Shown here: positions 8,834-18,563 of the stretch, piece after piece
How the letters are laid out: every line of letters starts with the position of its first letter
Position numbering within the stretch: position 1 is the first letter of the stretch
Source of the DNA: Lederbergia galactosidilytica
Lineage (GTDB): Bacteria; Bacillota; Bacilli; Bacillales; Bacillaceae_C
Direction: 5' to 3'
Length of the DNA stretch: 64,000 bases
Assembly: GCF_017873565.1 (NCBI RefSeq)
Contig: NZ_JAGGKH010000009.1
Coordinates: 62,001-126,000, forward strand
Made by a program: the position numbers and the translations under genes
The notes under the pieces: generated by a model
Seen by the model: only the letters and a program-made list of their open reading frames with translations
What the model was told of the DNA's origin: nothing
Database searches by the model: none

Positions 8834-11800
8834 GTGAAAAAGAAATTTGGACTGAAATTTTTTAAACCGACCGAACGATATTCAGGTAATTGGTCTATTT
8901 TAGAAGAAAAAAGTCGCGAATGGGAGAAAATGTATCGGCAACGCTGGTCCCATGATAAAGTGGTGCGTACGACACATGGAGTGAATTGTACTGGTTCATG
9001 CAGTTGGAAAGTGTTTGTGAAAAATGGAATTATTACATGGGAGAACCAGCAAATTGATTATCCATCCTGTGGACCGGATATGCCGGAGTTTGAGCCAAGG
9101 GGATGTCCGCGTGGAGCTTCGTTTTCTTGGTATGAATATAGTCCACTGCGCGTTAAATATCCTTATGTCCGTGGGCGTTTATGGCGCTTATGGCAGCAAG
9201 CACAAAAAGAACATGGAAATCCAGTTGATGCGTGGGCAAGTATTGTTGAAGATCCAGAAAAATCCAATTCCTATAAAAAAGCACGCGGAAAAGGTGGGCA
9301 TGTTCGCGTCTCTTGGCAAGAAGTAAGTCAATTAATTTCCGCGCAATTGATCTATACGATCCGTAAATATGGTCCAGATCGAATTGCAGGGTTTACCCCT
9401 ATTCCGGCGATGTCGATGATCAGCTATGCCTCTGGTGCCCGTTTTATTTCATTGCTAGGCGGAGAAATGCTTAGTTTCTATGATTGGTATGCCGATCTTC
9501 CTCCAGCATCACCACAAATTTGGGGAGAGCAAACCGATGTACCGGAATCTTCTGATTGGTATAATGCTGGCTATTTGATTATGTGGGGCTCGAATGTGCC
9601 TCTTACAAGAACACCAGATGCTCATTTTATGACCGAGGTTCGTTATAAGGGAACAAAAGTGGTATCTGTTGCACCGGATTATGCAGAAAATGTTAAGTTT
9701 GCCGATGATTGGATGGCCCCTAATCCTGGATCAGATGCTGCGATTGCTCAAGCAATGACCCATGTTATTTTAAAAGAATTTTATCAAGACCGGCAGGAGC
9801 CAATGTTTCTCAATTATGCGAAACAATACACCGACATGCCATTTCTCATTCTATTGGATGAGCATGAGGACAAATATAAAGCAGGGCGTTTCTTGCGGGC
9901 AAGTGATCTCGGAGATACCTCTGAGCATTCAGAATGGAAGCCGGTTATTTTTGATGAAAATGCCGAAGAAATTATCGTTCCGAATGGAACAATGGGTCAA
10001 CGCTGGGAAGAAGATAAAAAGTGGAATCTTATTTTGGAGCGTGAAGACGGTACACAAATCGATCCAGCTCTCTCCATTCTTGAACATGAGGGAGAATGGC
10101 GGCAAATCGTTTTTCCGTATTTTGATCATGATCAAAATGGTATTTTTACAAGAACGATCCCGGCTAAATCCATTCAACTAGCAGATGGGACAACAAGGAT
10201 GGTTGCCACTGTTTATGACTTGATGATGAGTCAGTATGGTGTGGCTCGGTCAGACAGTGAATGGGATGCAAAAGGCTATGATGATGCAGACTCACATTAT
10301 ACACCAGCTTGGCAAGAAAAAATTACGGGTGTAAAGGCCGAACTTGTTACACAAATTGCTCATGAGTTTGCGCAAAACTCCCTTGATACAGAGGGACGGT
10401 CGATGATCATTATGGGAGCTGGGATTAACCACTGGTTTAATAGTGATACGATCTACCGAGCGATTTTAAATCTTGTCATTTTGACTGCATCTCAAGGTGT
10501 TAATGGTGGAGGCTGGGCCCATTATGTTGGTCAGGAAAAATGTCGGCCGATCGAAGGCTGGTCCACAATTGCCTTTGCCAAAGACTGGCAAGGTGCGGCA
10601 AGACAGCAAAATGGTACCTCATTCTTTTATTTTGCGACTGATCAATGGAAGTACGAGGAAGTGGGAACTGAATCATTGAAATCGCCACTTGGTGGGGAAA
10701 TTAACTATCAGCATCCAGCTGATTATAATGTCTTGGCTGCTCGACTCGGTTGGTTACCATCCTATCCACAATTTAATAAAAACAGTCTAGTATTTGCGGA
10801 AGAAGCGAAGAAATTAGGAAAAGAAACAGATGAGGAAATGATTCAACATGCAGTAGAACAAGTAAAATCTGGGGAAACACAATTTGCGATTGAGGATCCA
10901 GATGCGCCAGAGAATTTCCCGCGCTCCTTATTTATTTGGCGGTCTAATTTAATCTCTAGTTCAGCAAAAGGGCAAGAGTATTTCATGAAACATTTACTTG
11001 GTACACATAATGGTTTGCTGTCTAGTCCGAATGAAAAAGAGAAACCAGAAGAAATAAAATGGCGCGAAGAAGTGGAAGGGAAATTGGATTTAATGGTGGC
11101 ACTTGATTTCCGTATGACGGCCACACCATTATACGCTGATATCGTGCTCCCAGCGGCTACTTGGTATGAGAAAACAGATTTATCCTCAACAGACATGCAT
11201 CCTTTTGTCCATCCATTCAATCCAGCGATAGATCCCTTATGGGAATCGCGTTCTGATTGGGATATATTCCGGACCCTTGCAAAAGAATTTTCGGAAATGG
11301 CGAAAGAGTCATTGCCTGGAGTGTATAAGGATCTTGTCACTTCGCCGCTCTTACATGATTCTAAAAGTGAAATAGCGCAAAGTTATGGGCTTGTGAAAGA
11401 TTGGAAAAAGGGTGAAGTAGAAGCGATCCCGGGAAAAACAATGCCGAATTTTTCGATTGTAGAGCGAGATTACACGCAAATCTATGATAAATATGTCACA
11501 TTAGGACCGAATGTAGCGACAGGGAAAGTGGGCGCCCATGGCGTGAGTTTTCCAGTGGCTGAAGAATATGAGGAATTGAAGAGAATCAATGGAACCTATT
11601 TTGATGACACCATCAAATCAGGACTACCGAAACTTCATACTGCTAGGCAAGTGGCTGATGCGATGTTGAATCTATCTTCTGCTACGAATGGGCGTGTGTC
11701 ACAAAAGGCTTGGGAAGTAGCGGAGAAGAAACATGGTGTGCCATTAAAAGATATTTCCAGTGATCGGGCAGCGGAAAAAATTACTTTTCAAAGTATTACC

Positions 11801-12508
11801 GTGCAACCACGTGAAGTCATTCCTACACCAGTATTTAGTGGTTCAAACAAAATGGGAAGACGTTACTCACCTTTCACGACGAATATTGAACGACTCGTTC
11901 CATTCCGCACCTTGACAGGGAGACAACATTTTTATTTGGATCATGAAATCTTCCTTCAATTTGGTGAAAGTCTACCCATCTATAAACCGACACTGCCACC
12001 AATGGTTTTTGGACCTAATGATCGGAAAATCATTAGTGGGAAAGATGCGCTTGTACTTAGATATTTAACCCCACATGGTAAATGGAATATTCATAGTACG
12101 TACCAAGACAACCAACATATGTTGACATTATTCCGTGGTGGTCCAACCGTTTGGATTAGTGATGTTGATGCTGCTGGACATGATATTCAGGATAATGATT
12201 GGGTGGAAGTGTATAACCGCAATGGTGTTGTGACGGCTAGAGCTGTTGTTAGTCACCGGATGCCAAAAGGGACGATGTTTATGTATCATGCGCAAGACAA
12301 GCATATCAATGTACCAGGTTCAGAGATTACCGATACGCGTGGGGGAAGTCATAATGCACCAACCCGAATTCATATGAAACCGACCCAAATGGTTGGAGGC
12401 TATGCCCAAATCAGTTATGGCTTTAACTATTATGGTCCAATCGGGAATCAACGGGATGAATATGTTGCGGTGCGGAAGATGAAGGAGGTCAATTGGCTTG
12501 AAGATTAA
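8834..12508 (+). CDS. narG: Respiratory nitrate reductase alpha subunit NarG
   Basis: Catalytic subunit of membrane-bound nitrate reductase, carrying Mo-bis-MGD and the FS0 [4Fe-4S] cluster, and reducing nitrate to nitrite on the cytoplasmic face. At 1224 residues it has full family length. The N-terminal FS0 motif THGVNCTGSCSWKVF with later Cys in YPSCGPD and PRGCPRGASF is intact. MWGSNVPLTRTPDAHF is a cofactor-binding segment, and the C-terminal molybdopterin dinucleotide domain ends in GNQRDEYVAVRKM. There is no twin-arginine signal, as expected for an inward-facing enzyme. The start is GTG at 8834, and narH overlaps its end by 11 bases. Confidence 0.97.
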   Translation: MKKKFGLKFFKPTERYSGNWSILEEKSREWEKMYRQRWSHDKVVRTTHGVNCTGSCSWKVFVKNGIITWENQQIDYPSCGPDMPEFEPRGCPRGASFSWYEYSPLRVKYPYVRGRLWRLWQQAQKEHGNPVDAWASIVEDPEKSNSYKKARGKGGHVRVSWQEVSQLISAQLIYTIRKYGPDRIAGFTPIPAMSMISYASGARFISLLGGEMLSFYDWYADLPPASPQIWGEQTDVPESSDWYNAGYLIMWGSNVPLTRTPDAHFMTEVRYKGTKVVSVAPDYAENVKFADDWMAPNPGSDAAIAQAMTHVILKEFYQDRQEPMFLNYAKQYTDMPFLILLDEHEDKYKAGRFLRASDLGDTSEHSEWKPVIFDENAEEIIVPNGTMGQRWEEDKKWNLILEREDGTQIDPALSILEHEGEWRQIVFPYFDHDQNGIFTRTIPAKSIQLADGTTRMVATVYDLMMSQYGVARSDSEWDAKGYDDADSHYTPAWQEKITGVKAELVTQIAHEFAQNSLDTEGRSMIIMGAGINHWFNSDTIYRAILNLVILTASQGVNGGGWAHYVGQEKCRPIEGWSTIAFAKDWQGAARQQNGTSFFYFATDQWKYEEVGTESLKSPLGGEINYQHPADYNVLAARLGWLPSYPQFNKNSLVFAEEAKKLGKETDEEMIQHAVEQVKSGETQFAIEDPDAPENFPRSLFIWRSNLISSSAKGQEYFMKHLLGTHNGLLSSPNEKEKPEEIKWREEVEGKLDLMVALDFRMTATPLYADIVLPAATWYEKTDLSSTDMHPFVHPFNPAIDPLWESRSDWDIFRTLAKEFSEMAKESLPGVYKDLVTSPLLHDSKSEIAQSYGLVKDWKKGEVEAIPGKTMPNFSIVERDYTQIYDKYVTLGPNVATGKVGAHGVSFPVAEEYEELKRINGTYFDDTIKSGLPKLHTARQVADAMLNLSSATNGRVSQKAWEVAEKKHGVPLKDISSDRAAEKITFQSITVQPREVIPTPVFSGSNKMGRRYSPFTTNIERLVPFRTLTGRQHFYLDHEIFLQFGESLPIYKPTLPPMVFGPNDRKIISGKDALVLRYLTPHGKWNIHSTYQDNQHMLTLFRGGPTVWISDVDAAGHDIQDNDWVEVYNRNGVVTARAVVSHRMPKGTMFMYHAQDKHINVPGSEITDTRGGSHNAPTRIHMKPTQMVGGYAQISYGFNYYGPIGNQRDEYVAVRKMKEVNWLED

Positions 12509-14036
12509 AGCACAAGTTGCCATGGTAATGAATTTAGATAAATGTATTGGTTGTCATACATGTAGTGTCACATGTAAAACAACTTGGACAAATCGTCCAG
12601 GTGCAGAATATATGTGGTTTAATAATGTCGAAACAAAGCCAGGAATTGGCTATCCACAACATTGGGAGGATCAAGAGAAGTATAAAGGGGGATGGCGTCT
12701 AAAAAATGGCAAACTAGAATTAAACTCTGGTAGTAAACTAGAGAAAATTGCTTTAGGTAAAATCTTTTATAATCCTGATATGCCGGAAATGAAAGATTAT
12801 TATGAGCCTTGGACGTACAATTATGAGCATTTAACAAGTGCAGGTGAGAAAAAACATCAACCAGTAGCAAGACCCAAATCGGTAATCACTGGGGAAAAAA
12901 TGGATCTTGAATGGGGTCCCAACTGGGAAGATGATTTAGCTGGCGGCCATATTACCGGCCCAACAGACCCAAACATTGAAAAGATTGAAGAAGAAATTAA
13001 ATTTAATTTTGAAAAAGCCTTTATGATGTATCTACCGCGTTTATGTGAACATTGTCTAAATCCAAGTTGTGTGGCATCCTGTCCATCAGGTGCGATGTAC
13101 AAGCGAGATGAAGATGGCATTGTCCTTGTCGATCAGGAGTCTTGTCGTGGTTGGCGTTATTGTATGACTGGTTGTCCTTATAAGAAAGTTTATTTCAACT
13201 GGCAAACGAATAAAGCTGAAAAATGTACGTTCTGTTTCCCGCGCATTGAAGCAGGATTACCTACTGTTTGCTCAGAAACTTGCACAGGGCGGATTCGATA
13301 TTTAGGTGTACTCTTATATGATGCTGATCGTGTCTTGGAAGCTGCGGCAACACCAGATGAAAAAGATTTATATAAAGCTCAATGTGATTTATTTCTTGAT
13401 CCGAATGACCCAGCTGTGATTGAACAAGCTCGGAAGGATGGAATGGCAGAAGAATGGATTGAGGCAGCACAAAATTCACCTGTTTATAAACTGGCGATTG
13501 AATATAAATTAGCCTTTCCACTACATCCAGAATACCGAACATTGCCAATGGTTTGGTATGTGCCGCCACTTAGCCCAATTATGAATTATTTTGAAGGGAA
13601 GAATTCGCTTAATAATCCAGATGCGATTTTCCCAGCGATTGATGAGATGCGGATCCCGATTCAATATTTGGCGAACATGCTAACGGCCGGTGATACAAAA
13701 ACAGTCGCTGAAGCCTTGCAAAGAATGGCGATGATGCGTTCTTACATGCGAGCTGCCACATCCCGAAAAGACTTTGATGAAACGCGTTTGACTCGAGTTG
13801 GTCTTACAGCTGAACAAACAAAAGCGATGTATCGTTTACTAGCCATTGCCAAATATGAGGATCGTTTCGTCATTCCCACATCACATAAAGAGGGCTATAT
13901 GGACCCTTATCGTGCTCAAGGGCAAGAGGGCTTTGGAATTGATTGTGATGGTTGTGGTCCGATTCACACAACACCGGGGAAAAGTGGGAAAGAAATCTAT
14001 GAAGAAAACTTCTATGGAGGGATTTGGCGTGATTAA
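12498..14036 (+). CDS. narH: Nitrate reductase beta subunit NarH
   Basis: Iron-sulfur electron-transfer subunit of 512 residues, passing electrons from NarI heme to NarG. Four Cys groups are present: CIGCHTCSVTCK, CEHCLNPSCVASC, CRGWRYCMTGC and CTFCFPRIEAGLPTVCSETC. The third carries Trp in place of one Cys, the sign of the [3Fe-4S] cluster in this family. The start is TTG, placed behind a strong AAGGAGG inside the end of narG. narJ begins 8 bases before the stop, so translation is coupled. Confidence 0.97.
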   Translation: MKIKAQVAMVMNLDKCIGCHTCSVTCKTTWTNRPGAEYMWFNNVETKPGIGYPQHWEDQEKYKGGWRLKNGKLELNSGSKLEKIALGKIFYNPDMPEMKDYYEPWTYNYEHLTSAGEKKHQPVARPKSVITGEKMDLEWGPNWEDDLAGGHITGPTDPNIEKIEEEIKFNFEKAFMMYLPRLCEHCLNPSCVASCPSGAMYKRDEDGIVLVDQESCRGWRYCMTGCPYKKVYFNWQTNKAEKCTFCFPRIEAGLPTVCSETCTGRIRYLGVLLYDADRVLEAAATPDEKDLYKAQCDLFLDPNDPAVIEQARKDGMAEEWIEAAQNSPVYKLAIEYKLAFPLHPEYRTLPMVWYVPPLSPIMNYFEGKNSLNNPDAIFPAIDEMRIPIQYLANMLTAGDTKTVAEALQRMAMMRSYMRAATSRKDFDETRLTRVGLTAEQTKAMYRLLAIAKYEDRFVIPTSHKEGYMDPYRAQGQEGFGIDCDGCGPIHTTPGKSGKEIYEENFYGGIWRD

Positions 14037-14604
14037 TCTTGAAAAGCTCTATCAACATAAACTTGCTTTTGGCTTTTTTTCACGACTGCTCTCTTATCCT
14101 GAAAAAGGGATTTTTCATCCCGCTGTTTTGGAAGAGTCTTTTGACTCTTCCCATCCAGCCTATCCATATATTCAAAGCTTTTTGGAACAAGTGAAAGGCT
14201 ATAGTATGGATGAATTAGAAGAACATTATACAAGAACATTTGATTTTGAAAAGCATTCTACTCTTTATATGACCTATTTTAAATATGAGGATGGGAAAGA
14301 GCGTGGCCAAATGCTTGCGAAATTAAAGGTTTTGTATGAAATGTATGGATTGGAAATGCCAGCTGAAGAACTATCCGATTATTTACCTTTAATGTGTGAA
14401 TTTTTATATGCAGCTGAATGGCGAGGAGATGCCCGTTCACCACAGAGTTTTTCGATCCTATTTGCCGTCTTAGAGGATGGGACTTGGCATTTACTCCAAT
14501 CACTTGAAAAAAACAATAATCCATTTTTTCACTTAGTGAAGGGACTAAGGGAGACATTGAAAACTTGTGTCATACAGGGGGAGGCGACAAATCAACATGC
14601 TTAG
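14029..14604 (+). CDS. narJ: Nitrate reductase assembly chaperone NarJ
   Basis: A 191-residue all-helical chaperone of the NarJ/TorD type that binds apo-NarG and assists Mo cofactor insertion. The segment YPYIQSFLEQVKGYSMDELEEHY leads into the family motif YTRTFDFEKHSTLYMTYF (about residues 60-85), followed by PLMCEFLYAA. The GTG at 14029 follows GGAGGG; a longer open frame starting at 13846 lies within narH and is rejected. It overlaps narH by 8 bases and narI by 8 bases. Confidence 0.94.
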   Translation: MINLEKLYQHKLAFGFFSRLLSYPEKGIFHPAVLEESFDSSHPAYPYIQSFLEQVKGYSMDELEEHYTRTFDFEKHSTLYMTYFKYEDGKERGQMLAKLKVLYEMYGLEMPAEELSDYLPLMCEFLYAAEWRGDARSPQSFSILFAVLEDGTWHLLQSLEKNNNPFFHLVKGLRETLKTCVIQGEATNQHA

Positions 14605-15280
14605 TCAATTTTTATGGGTAATCCTTCCTTATTTATGTATGGCTGTCTTTATTGTAGGTCATATTTTTCGTTATAAAACAGATAAATTTAATTGGACAGC
14701 TAAATCAAGCGAATTTATCGAGAAAAAACAGTTAATGATTGGGAGTATTCTCTTCCATTTAGGGATTATTCCTGTTATCTTGGGCCATGTTTCTGGTTTA
14801 GGCATTCCAAAATCATGGACACAGGCTCTAGGAGTAAGTGATCATTTGTATCATCTGGGGGCTTTATATATCGGTGGTTTTTTCGGCGTCATCACCTTGG
14901 CGGGGATGTTCATTTTAACTGCCCGGCGGTTTACAATTAAAAGTGTTCGGAAATTAAGCACGGCTTCTGATTTAATGGTCAATGTCATTTTATTATTTAT
15001 TGTTTTTATGGGGATGTTCTCGACAGTGGTCACGAATGCGGTGCAACCTGAATTTGATTACAGAGATTCCATTTCGGTCTGGTTTCGTGGCTTGCTGATC
15101 TTTCGACCTGATGCCACGTTAATGGCTGATGTACCATTATCTTTTAAAATTCATATCCTTTCTGGTTTTGCTATCTTTGCCCTATGGCCGTTTACAAGAC
15201 TAGTTCATGTATGGAGTGTTCCGTTGAATTACATTGGAAGAAGTTATATTATTTATAGAAGACATCGTCCACATAAATAA
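14597..15280 (+). CDS. narI: Nitrate reductase gamma subunit NarI (cytochrome b)
   Basis: Membrane subunit of 227 residues with five hydrophobic helices. It binds two b-type hemes and oxidises menaquinol. Candidate heme His residues lie in FHLGIIPVILGHVSG and near the C-terminus in KIHILSGFAIFALWPFTRLVHVWS. The ATG at 14597 lies within the last codons of narJ, behind GGGGGAGG. It is the last gene of the narGHJI operon; a palindromic repeat region follows instead of a simple terminator. Confidence 0.95.
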   Translation: MLSQFLWVILPYLCMAVFIVGHIFRYKTDKFNWTAKSSEFIEKKQLMIGSILFHLGIIPVILGHVSGLGIPKSWTQALGVSDHLYHLGALYIGGFFGVITLAGMFILTARRFTIKSVRKLSTASDLMVNVILLFIVFMGMFSTVVTNAVQPEFDYRDSISVWFRGLLIFRPDATLMADVPLSFKIHILSGFAIFALWPFTRLVHVWSVPLNYIGRSYIIYRRHRPHK

Positions 15281-15289
15281 TAAAAGCAA

Positions 15290-15530
15290 GCGCCTTGATG
15301 TAAGAAGAACGGCTAAGTTCGCGCTGTCTTGGCGCAACGCCTTTCTGACCAACATCCTGTTGCCCTCCAACAAGCAAATGTTTTGAGACGAGAAAAAATC
15401 CGGTTTTGACTTTTATTGGCTCAGGTTATTTGGTGGAACATCGGCTAAGGTCGCTACGTCCATCCTGTGGCAACGCCGCTGAACTTACATCCTGTGAGCT
15501 TCTCGTGGCTAGGCGCTGAGCTAGATCCTA
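15290..15530. repeat. Dispersed palindromic intergenic repeat
   Basis: The gap between narI and nreA is mostly a complex repeat. Its outer arms read AGCGCCTTG and TAGGCGCTGAGCTAG, and the centre carries ACAAGCAAATGTT ... stem ... GGTTATTTG, a core shared with the tandem copies at 58987-59235. Inner segments such as CGGCTAAG and TGGCGCAACGCC repeat within it. It has no coding content, although a spurious reading frame runs through it into nreA. It may act as a terminator or RNA-processing site between the two operons. Confidence 0.6.
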
Positions 15531-15616
15531 ACACTAGTCGATCACGCTTATTAGGAGAAGCTGAATCAATTATAAAATTAGTAATAACTGATCCTAGAAT
15601 AGGGGGAGAGAAGAAA

Positions 15617-16081
15617 ATGAAGGAAAGACAGGCAAAATATCAAACTGAAGTGAATCAGTTAAAAGACCGGTATCAATTTGATCTAGTCTCTCTGGCTCTT
15701 ACCCAGTCTGTAGAGGATCAATTCGTATTAAAATGGAAATATGCAGCAGGTAATTTAAATGATCGATATAAACGGATTACTTTGTATTCCGGAAAAGGAA
15801 TTGCAGGAATTGTTTTTAAAACAGGGAAATCATTAGTAATTGAAAACATTCATAAAGAAATTCATGGGAAAGATTTATTTAACTATCCGATCGTCATGTC
15901 TGAGTCACTACAAAGTATTGGAGCTATCCCCCTCTGGGCTAATCACCGGGTGGAAGGTGTATTATTAGTTGGTTATCGCAATGACCAAGTGATCACTGCA
16001 CCACTGATTGAACAACTTCAGAATGAGATCGCTGCTGTTTTTCAGCCGTTCACAGGAAGGGAGATGCTTCCTTGTGAATAA
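15617..16081 (+). CDS. nreA: Nitrate sensor NreA (GAF domain)
   Basis: A 154-residue cytoplasmic GAF-domain protein. In Staphylococcus carnosus NreA binds nitrate and, when empty, holds back the kinase NreB. The GAF fold is visible from about residue 20 to 145 (FVLKWKYAAGNLND, GIAGIVFKTGKSLVI, SIGAIPLWANHRVEGVLLVGYR). The ATG at 15617 follows GGGGAGAG; a longer frame from 15467 would translate the repeat and is rejected. The gene overlaps nreB by 8 bases. Length and neighbours agree with the staphylococcal system. Confidence 0.9.
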   Translation: MKERQAKYQTEVNQLKDRYQFDLVSLALTQSVEDQFVLKWKYAAGNLNDRYKRITLYSGKGIAGIVFKTGKSLVIENIHKEIHGKDLFNYPIVMSESLQSIGAIPLWANHRVEGVLLVGYRNDQVITAPLIEQLQNEIAAVFQPFTGREMLPCE

Positions 16082-17135
16082 TTTATCAAAAACAGCTATC
16101 ATTGAATTACTGACAAAAATGTATGAAAAAAGCCCGGAAATTATTTTCTTTTTAAATGCCAACGGAAAGGTAATCGATATGAATCCGGCGGCGAAAGTGG
16201 TTGTCGATGAAAAAGAATTGGAAAAGGGCTTCCCTCAATCCATTTGTGAATTTTGCATGGGGTATACAAGTAATATGGAATCACGGACATGTACGAATTG
16301 TTATTTACGTGATGATGAAGGGGATTTCTCATCATTTCAGATTTATTTGAAAACTAAAAAGGATGGTACCCTTCCCTTTGCAGCCAGCTATCAAGTGATT
16401 GATGAAGATAGTGGGATACGAATCCTTATGCTTCGAAATTTAACAAAGCCTTTTCAAACCCAGAAAGAACTTTACAAAAATAATATGACAAAACATGTAA
16501 TTCGCGCTCAAGAGGATGAGCGTAAACGGATTTCCCGAGAACTTCATGATGGAGTCATTCAAGAATTATTGAACTCCTTGGTAGAATTACGGATTCTAAA
16601 ATATTTAGATAATGACAAAGAAAAAGACGAGAAAATCAAACAAACGGAAATGTCACTGACAAGGCTCCTAGATGATGTGCGCAATTTATCTGTTGAACTT
16701 AGACCATCTTCACTTGATGATCTTGGTTTAGAAGCGGCATTCCGTTCGCATTTTAAATGGTTGGAGAAAAATTATGGTCTTATTGTCCATTTTACACCTG
16801 AATTGCAGTCAAAAAGATATGGCAATGAGGTAGAGACTGTCTTTTATCGGATTTGCCAGGAAGCGATCTTTAACGCTTTGAAATATGCACAAGTTGATGA
16901 AGTTTTTGTCCGTTTACACGAGGATTCACAATCACTTCACTTACAAGTTGAGGATCATGGCATCGGTTTTGATGTCACATCAGAGGCAAGAGGAACAGGA
17001 TTAGGGTTATATGGAATGAGGGAAAGAGCGGAATTTATTCATGGCCAATTAACCATTCATTCGGAAATCGATCAAGGAACGACCATCCATATCCATGCCC
17101 CGATCGATGCTCAGGCAGGGAGGATTGAGGAATGA
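16074..17135 (+). CDS. nreB: Oxygen-sensing histidine kinase NreB
   Basis: A 353-residue soluble sensor kinase. The N-terminal PAS domain holds Cys58, Cys61, Cys73 and Cys76 in the pattern CX2CX11CX2C, the same spacing as the oxygen-labile [4Fe-4S] ligands of staphylococcal NreB. His158 in [11 protein letters not shown] is the phosphoacceptor of the HPK7/NarX-type dimerisation domain, and the C-terminal ATPase shows NALKYA, DHGIGF and [13 protein letters not shown]. The GTG at 16074 is chosen, since the frame upstream lies in nreA. It should phosphorylate NreC when oxygen is absent. It overlaps nreC by 4 bases. Confidence 0.94.
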   Translation: MNNLSKTAIIELLTKMYEKSPEIIFFLNANGKVIDMNPAAKVVVDEKELEKGFPQSICEFCMGYTSNMESRTCTNCYLRDDEGDFSSFQIYLKTKKDGTLPFAASYQVIDEDSGIRILMLRNLTKPFQTQKELYKNNMTKHVIRAQEDERKRISRELHDGVIQELLNSLVELRILKYLDNDKEKDEKIKQTEMSLTRLLDDVRNLSVELRPSSLDDLGLEAAFRSHFKWLEKNYGLIVHFTPELQSKRYGNEVETVFYRICQEAIFNALKYAQVDEVFVRLHEDSQSLHLQVEDHGIGFDVTSEARGTGLGLYGMRERAEFIHGQLTIHSEIDQGTTIHIHAPIDAQAGRIEE

Positions 17136-17782
17136 TAAAACTAGTTATTGCCGATGATCATGCTGTTGTACGTAGCGGTTTTTCAATGATCTTAAATTAT
17201 CAATCCGATATGGAGGTTGTAGCGACAGCGGCAGATGGTATCGAAGCTTATGCAATGGTGGGAAAGCATCAACCAGATGTTTTATTACTGGATTTAAGTA
17301 TGCCTCCAGGAGAGAGTGGGTTAATTGCCACGGGAAAAATTAGTGAAGATTATCCTGACACGAAGATCCTCATACTGACTATGTATGATGATGAAGAATA
17401 TTTATTTCATGTGTTGAAAAATGGAGCATCTGGCTATATTTTAAAAAATGCCCCTGATGAGGAACTCGTTTCAGCCATCCGTACCGTATACAGTGGTGGA
17501 ACGTATATCCACCCAAAAATGGCGACATCTTTAGTTAAAGAATTTGTCAAAAACGATGGCAATGCTGGGACAGATGACCCTTTTAAAATTTTATCGAAAA
17601 GAGAATTAGAAATTTTACCTTTAGTGGCAAAGGGCTACGGTAATAAAGAAATTGCCGAAAAGCTATTTATTTCAGTGAAAACAGTGGAAGCTCATAAAGC
17701 GAAAATTATGGAAAAACTTTCATTAAAAAACCGTCCGGAATTGGTAGAGTATGCTTTAAAGAAAAAGTTGCTTAATTTTTAA
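17132..17782 (+). CDS. nreC: Response regulator NreC
   Basis: A 216-residue response regulator of the NarL/FixJ class. The receiver has acidic residues IADDH, phosphoacceptor Asp54 (LLLDLSMP), Thr in LTMYDDEEY and Lys in YILKNA. The C-terminal LuxR-type helix-turn-helix is [20 protein letters not shown] followed by [17 protein letters not shown]. Its predicted targets are the two NreC-type boxes in this window, before narG and before narK. It starts with ATGA overlap to nreB. Confidence 0.95.
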   Translation: MIKLVIADDHAVVRSGFSMILNYQSDMEVVATAADGIEAYAMVGKHQPDVLLLDLSMPPGESGLIATGKISEDYPDTKILILTMYDDEEYLFHVLKNGASGYILKNAPDEELVSAIRTVYSGGTYIHPKMATSLVKEFVKNDGNAGTDDPFKILSKRELEILPLVAKGYGNKEIAEKLFISVKTVEAHKAKIMEKLSLKNRPELVEYALKKKLLNF

Positions 17783-17804
17783 AGCCAGATAGGGGGAGAA
17801 ACTC

Positions 17805-18329
17805 TTGGCAGGAGAAACACTAAGATTTAAACTACCAGCAATTCGAATTCTTGAAAACGAACATCAATATTTATCCTTTTTAATGGCAGATTGGCATGCG
17901 ATTGTCTTGAATATCGAAAATAATCAATATGAAGAAGAGGAAGCAAGGAAGGAGTTTAAAAGACTGCGCCAACTGATCGTTGAATTTATTGAACCGTTTA
18001 AAAGCCACACCGAAAAGGAAGAGCAGTTCTTTTTCCCACTACTTGGTCAATATATTGGATATGAACAAGGCCCCATCCTATCCATTGAAGAAGAACACCG
18101 CGAAATCGATGCTTATATTGGACATTTTCTACATCACACCTTACATGGAATGGACTCACTTCCAATCGAAAAAATGAAAGAATTGGTCAGGGATGTGGGA
18201 GAAGCCTTTGAAACTATAACTGTTCATTTTATAAAAGAAGAAACAGTTTTGTTTCCAATGGCTGAAAAAGTGATGAAAGCCGTTGATGAAGATCATTTAT
18301 ATGAGCAACTCAATACGATTATTATTTAA
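17805..18329 (+). CDS. Hemerythrin HHE-domain protein
   Basis: A 174-residue four-helix protein with hemerythrin-type ligands: His in ENEHQYL, the HTEKEE segment, HREID, and VHFIKEETVLFPM near the C-terminus. Such proteins bind a di-iron centre and respond to oxygen or nitric oxide, or repair Fe-S clusters (YtfE/ScdA relatives). The start is TTG at 17805, eight bases after GGGGGAG. It sits 22 bases behind nreC with no terminator between, so it is probably part of the nre operon. A role in NO or oxygen handling during nitrate respiration is a reasonable inference. Confidence 0.85.
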   Translation: MAGETLRFKLPAIRILENEHQYLSFLMADWHAIVLNIENNQYEEEEARKEFKRLRQLIVEFIEPFKSHTEKEEQFFFPLLGQYIGYEQGPILSIEEEHREIDAYIGHFLHHTLHGMDSLPIEKMKELVRDVGEAFETITVHFIKEETVLFPMAEKVMKAVDEDHLYEQLNTIII

Positions 18330-18348
18330 TAGATACTACATAGAAAAG

Positions 18349-18388
18349 GATAGATGGGGCGCGATAAACCTACATCTATCTTTTTTTG
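18349..18388 (+). terminator. Terminator after the hemerythrin gene
   Basis: GATAGATG and CATCTATC pair across a 16-base loop, followed by T7. It closes the nreABC-hemerythrin operon. Confidence 0.8.
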
Positions 18389-18563
18389 ATCTTGAAGCGT
18401 TATAAAACACATCATCCTGATTATTAATCGAGCGGTGGCAATAAAAAAATATTCCTAAAACGAGTGTCACTTCGATAAAATGAATGGTAACTAATTTGAT
18501 TTTATGGTAGATTTATAGAATTGCAATCGTTTAAATTTATGGGATTTTAGGAGATGGTATTCA

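Noticed and set aside
15467-15616. N-terminal extension of the nreA reading frame
   Set aside because: The 50 extra codons translate the palindromic repeat; the ATG at 15617 has a good ribosome site and gives the usual NreA length.
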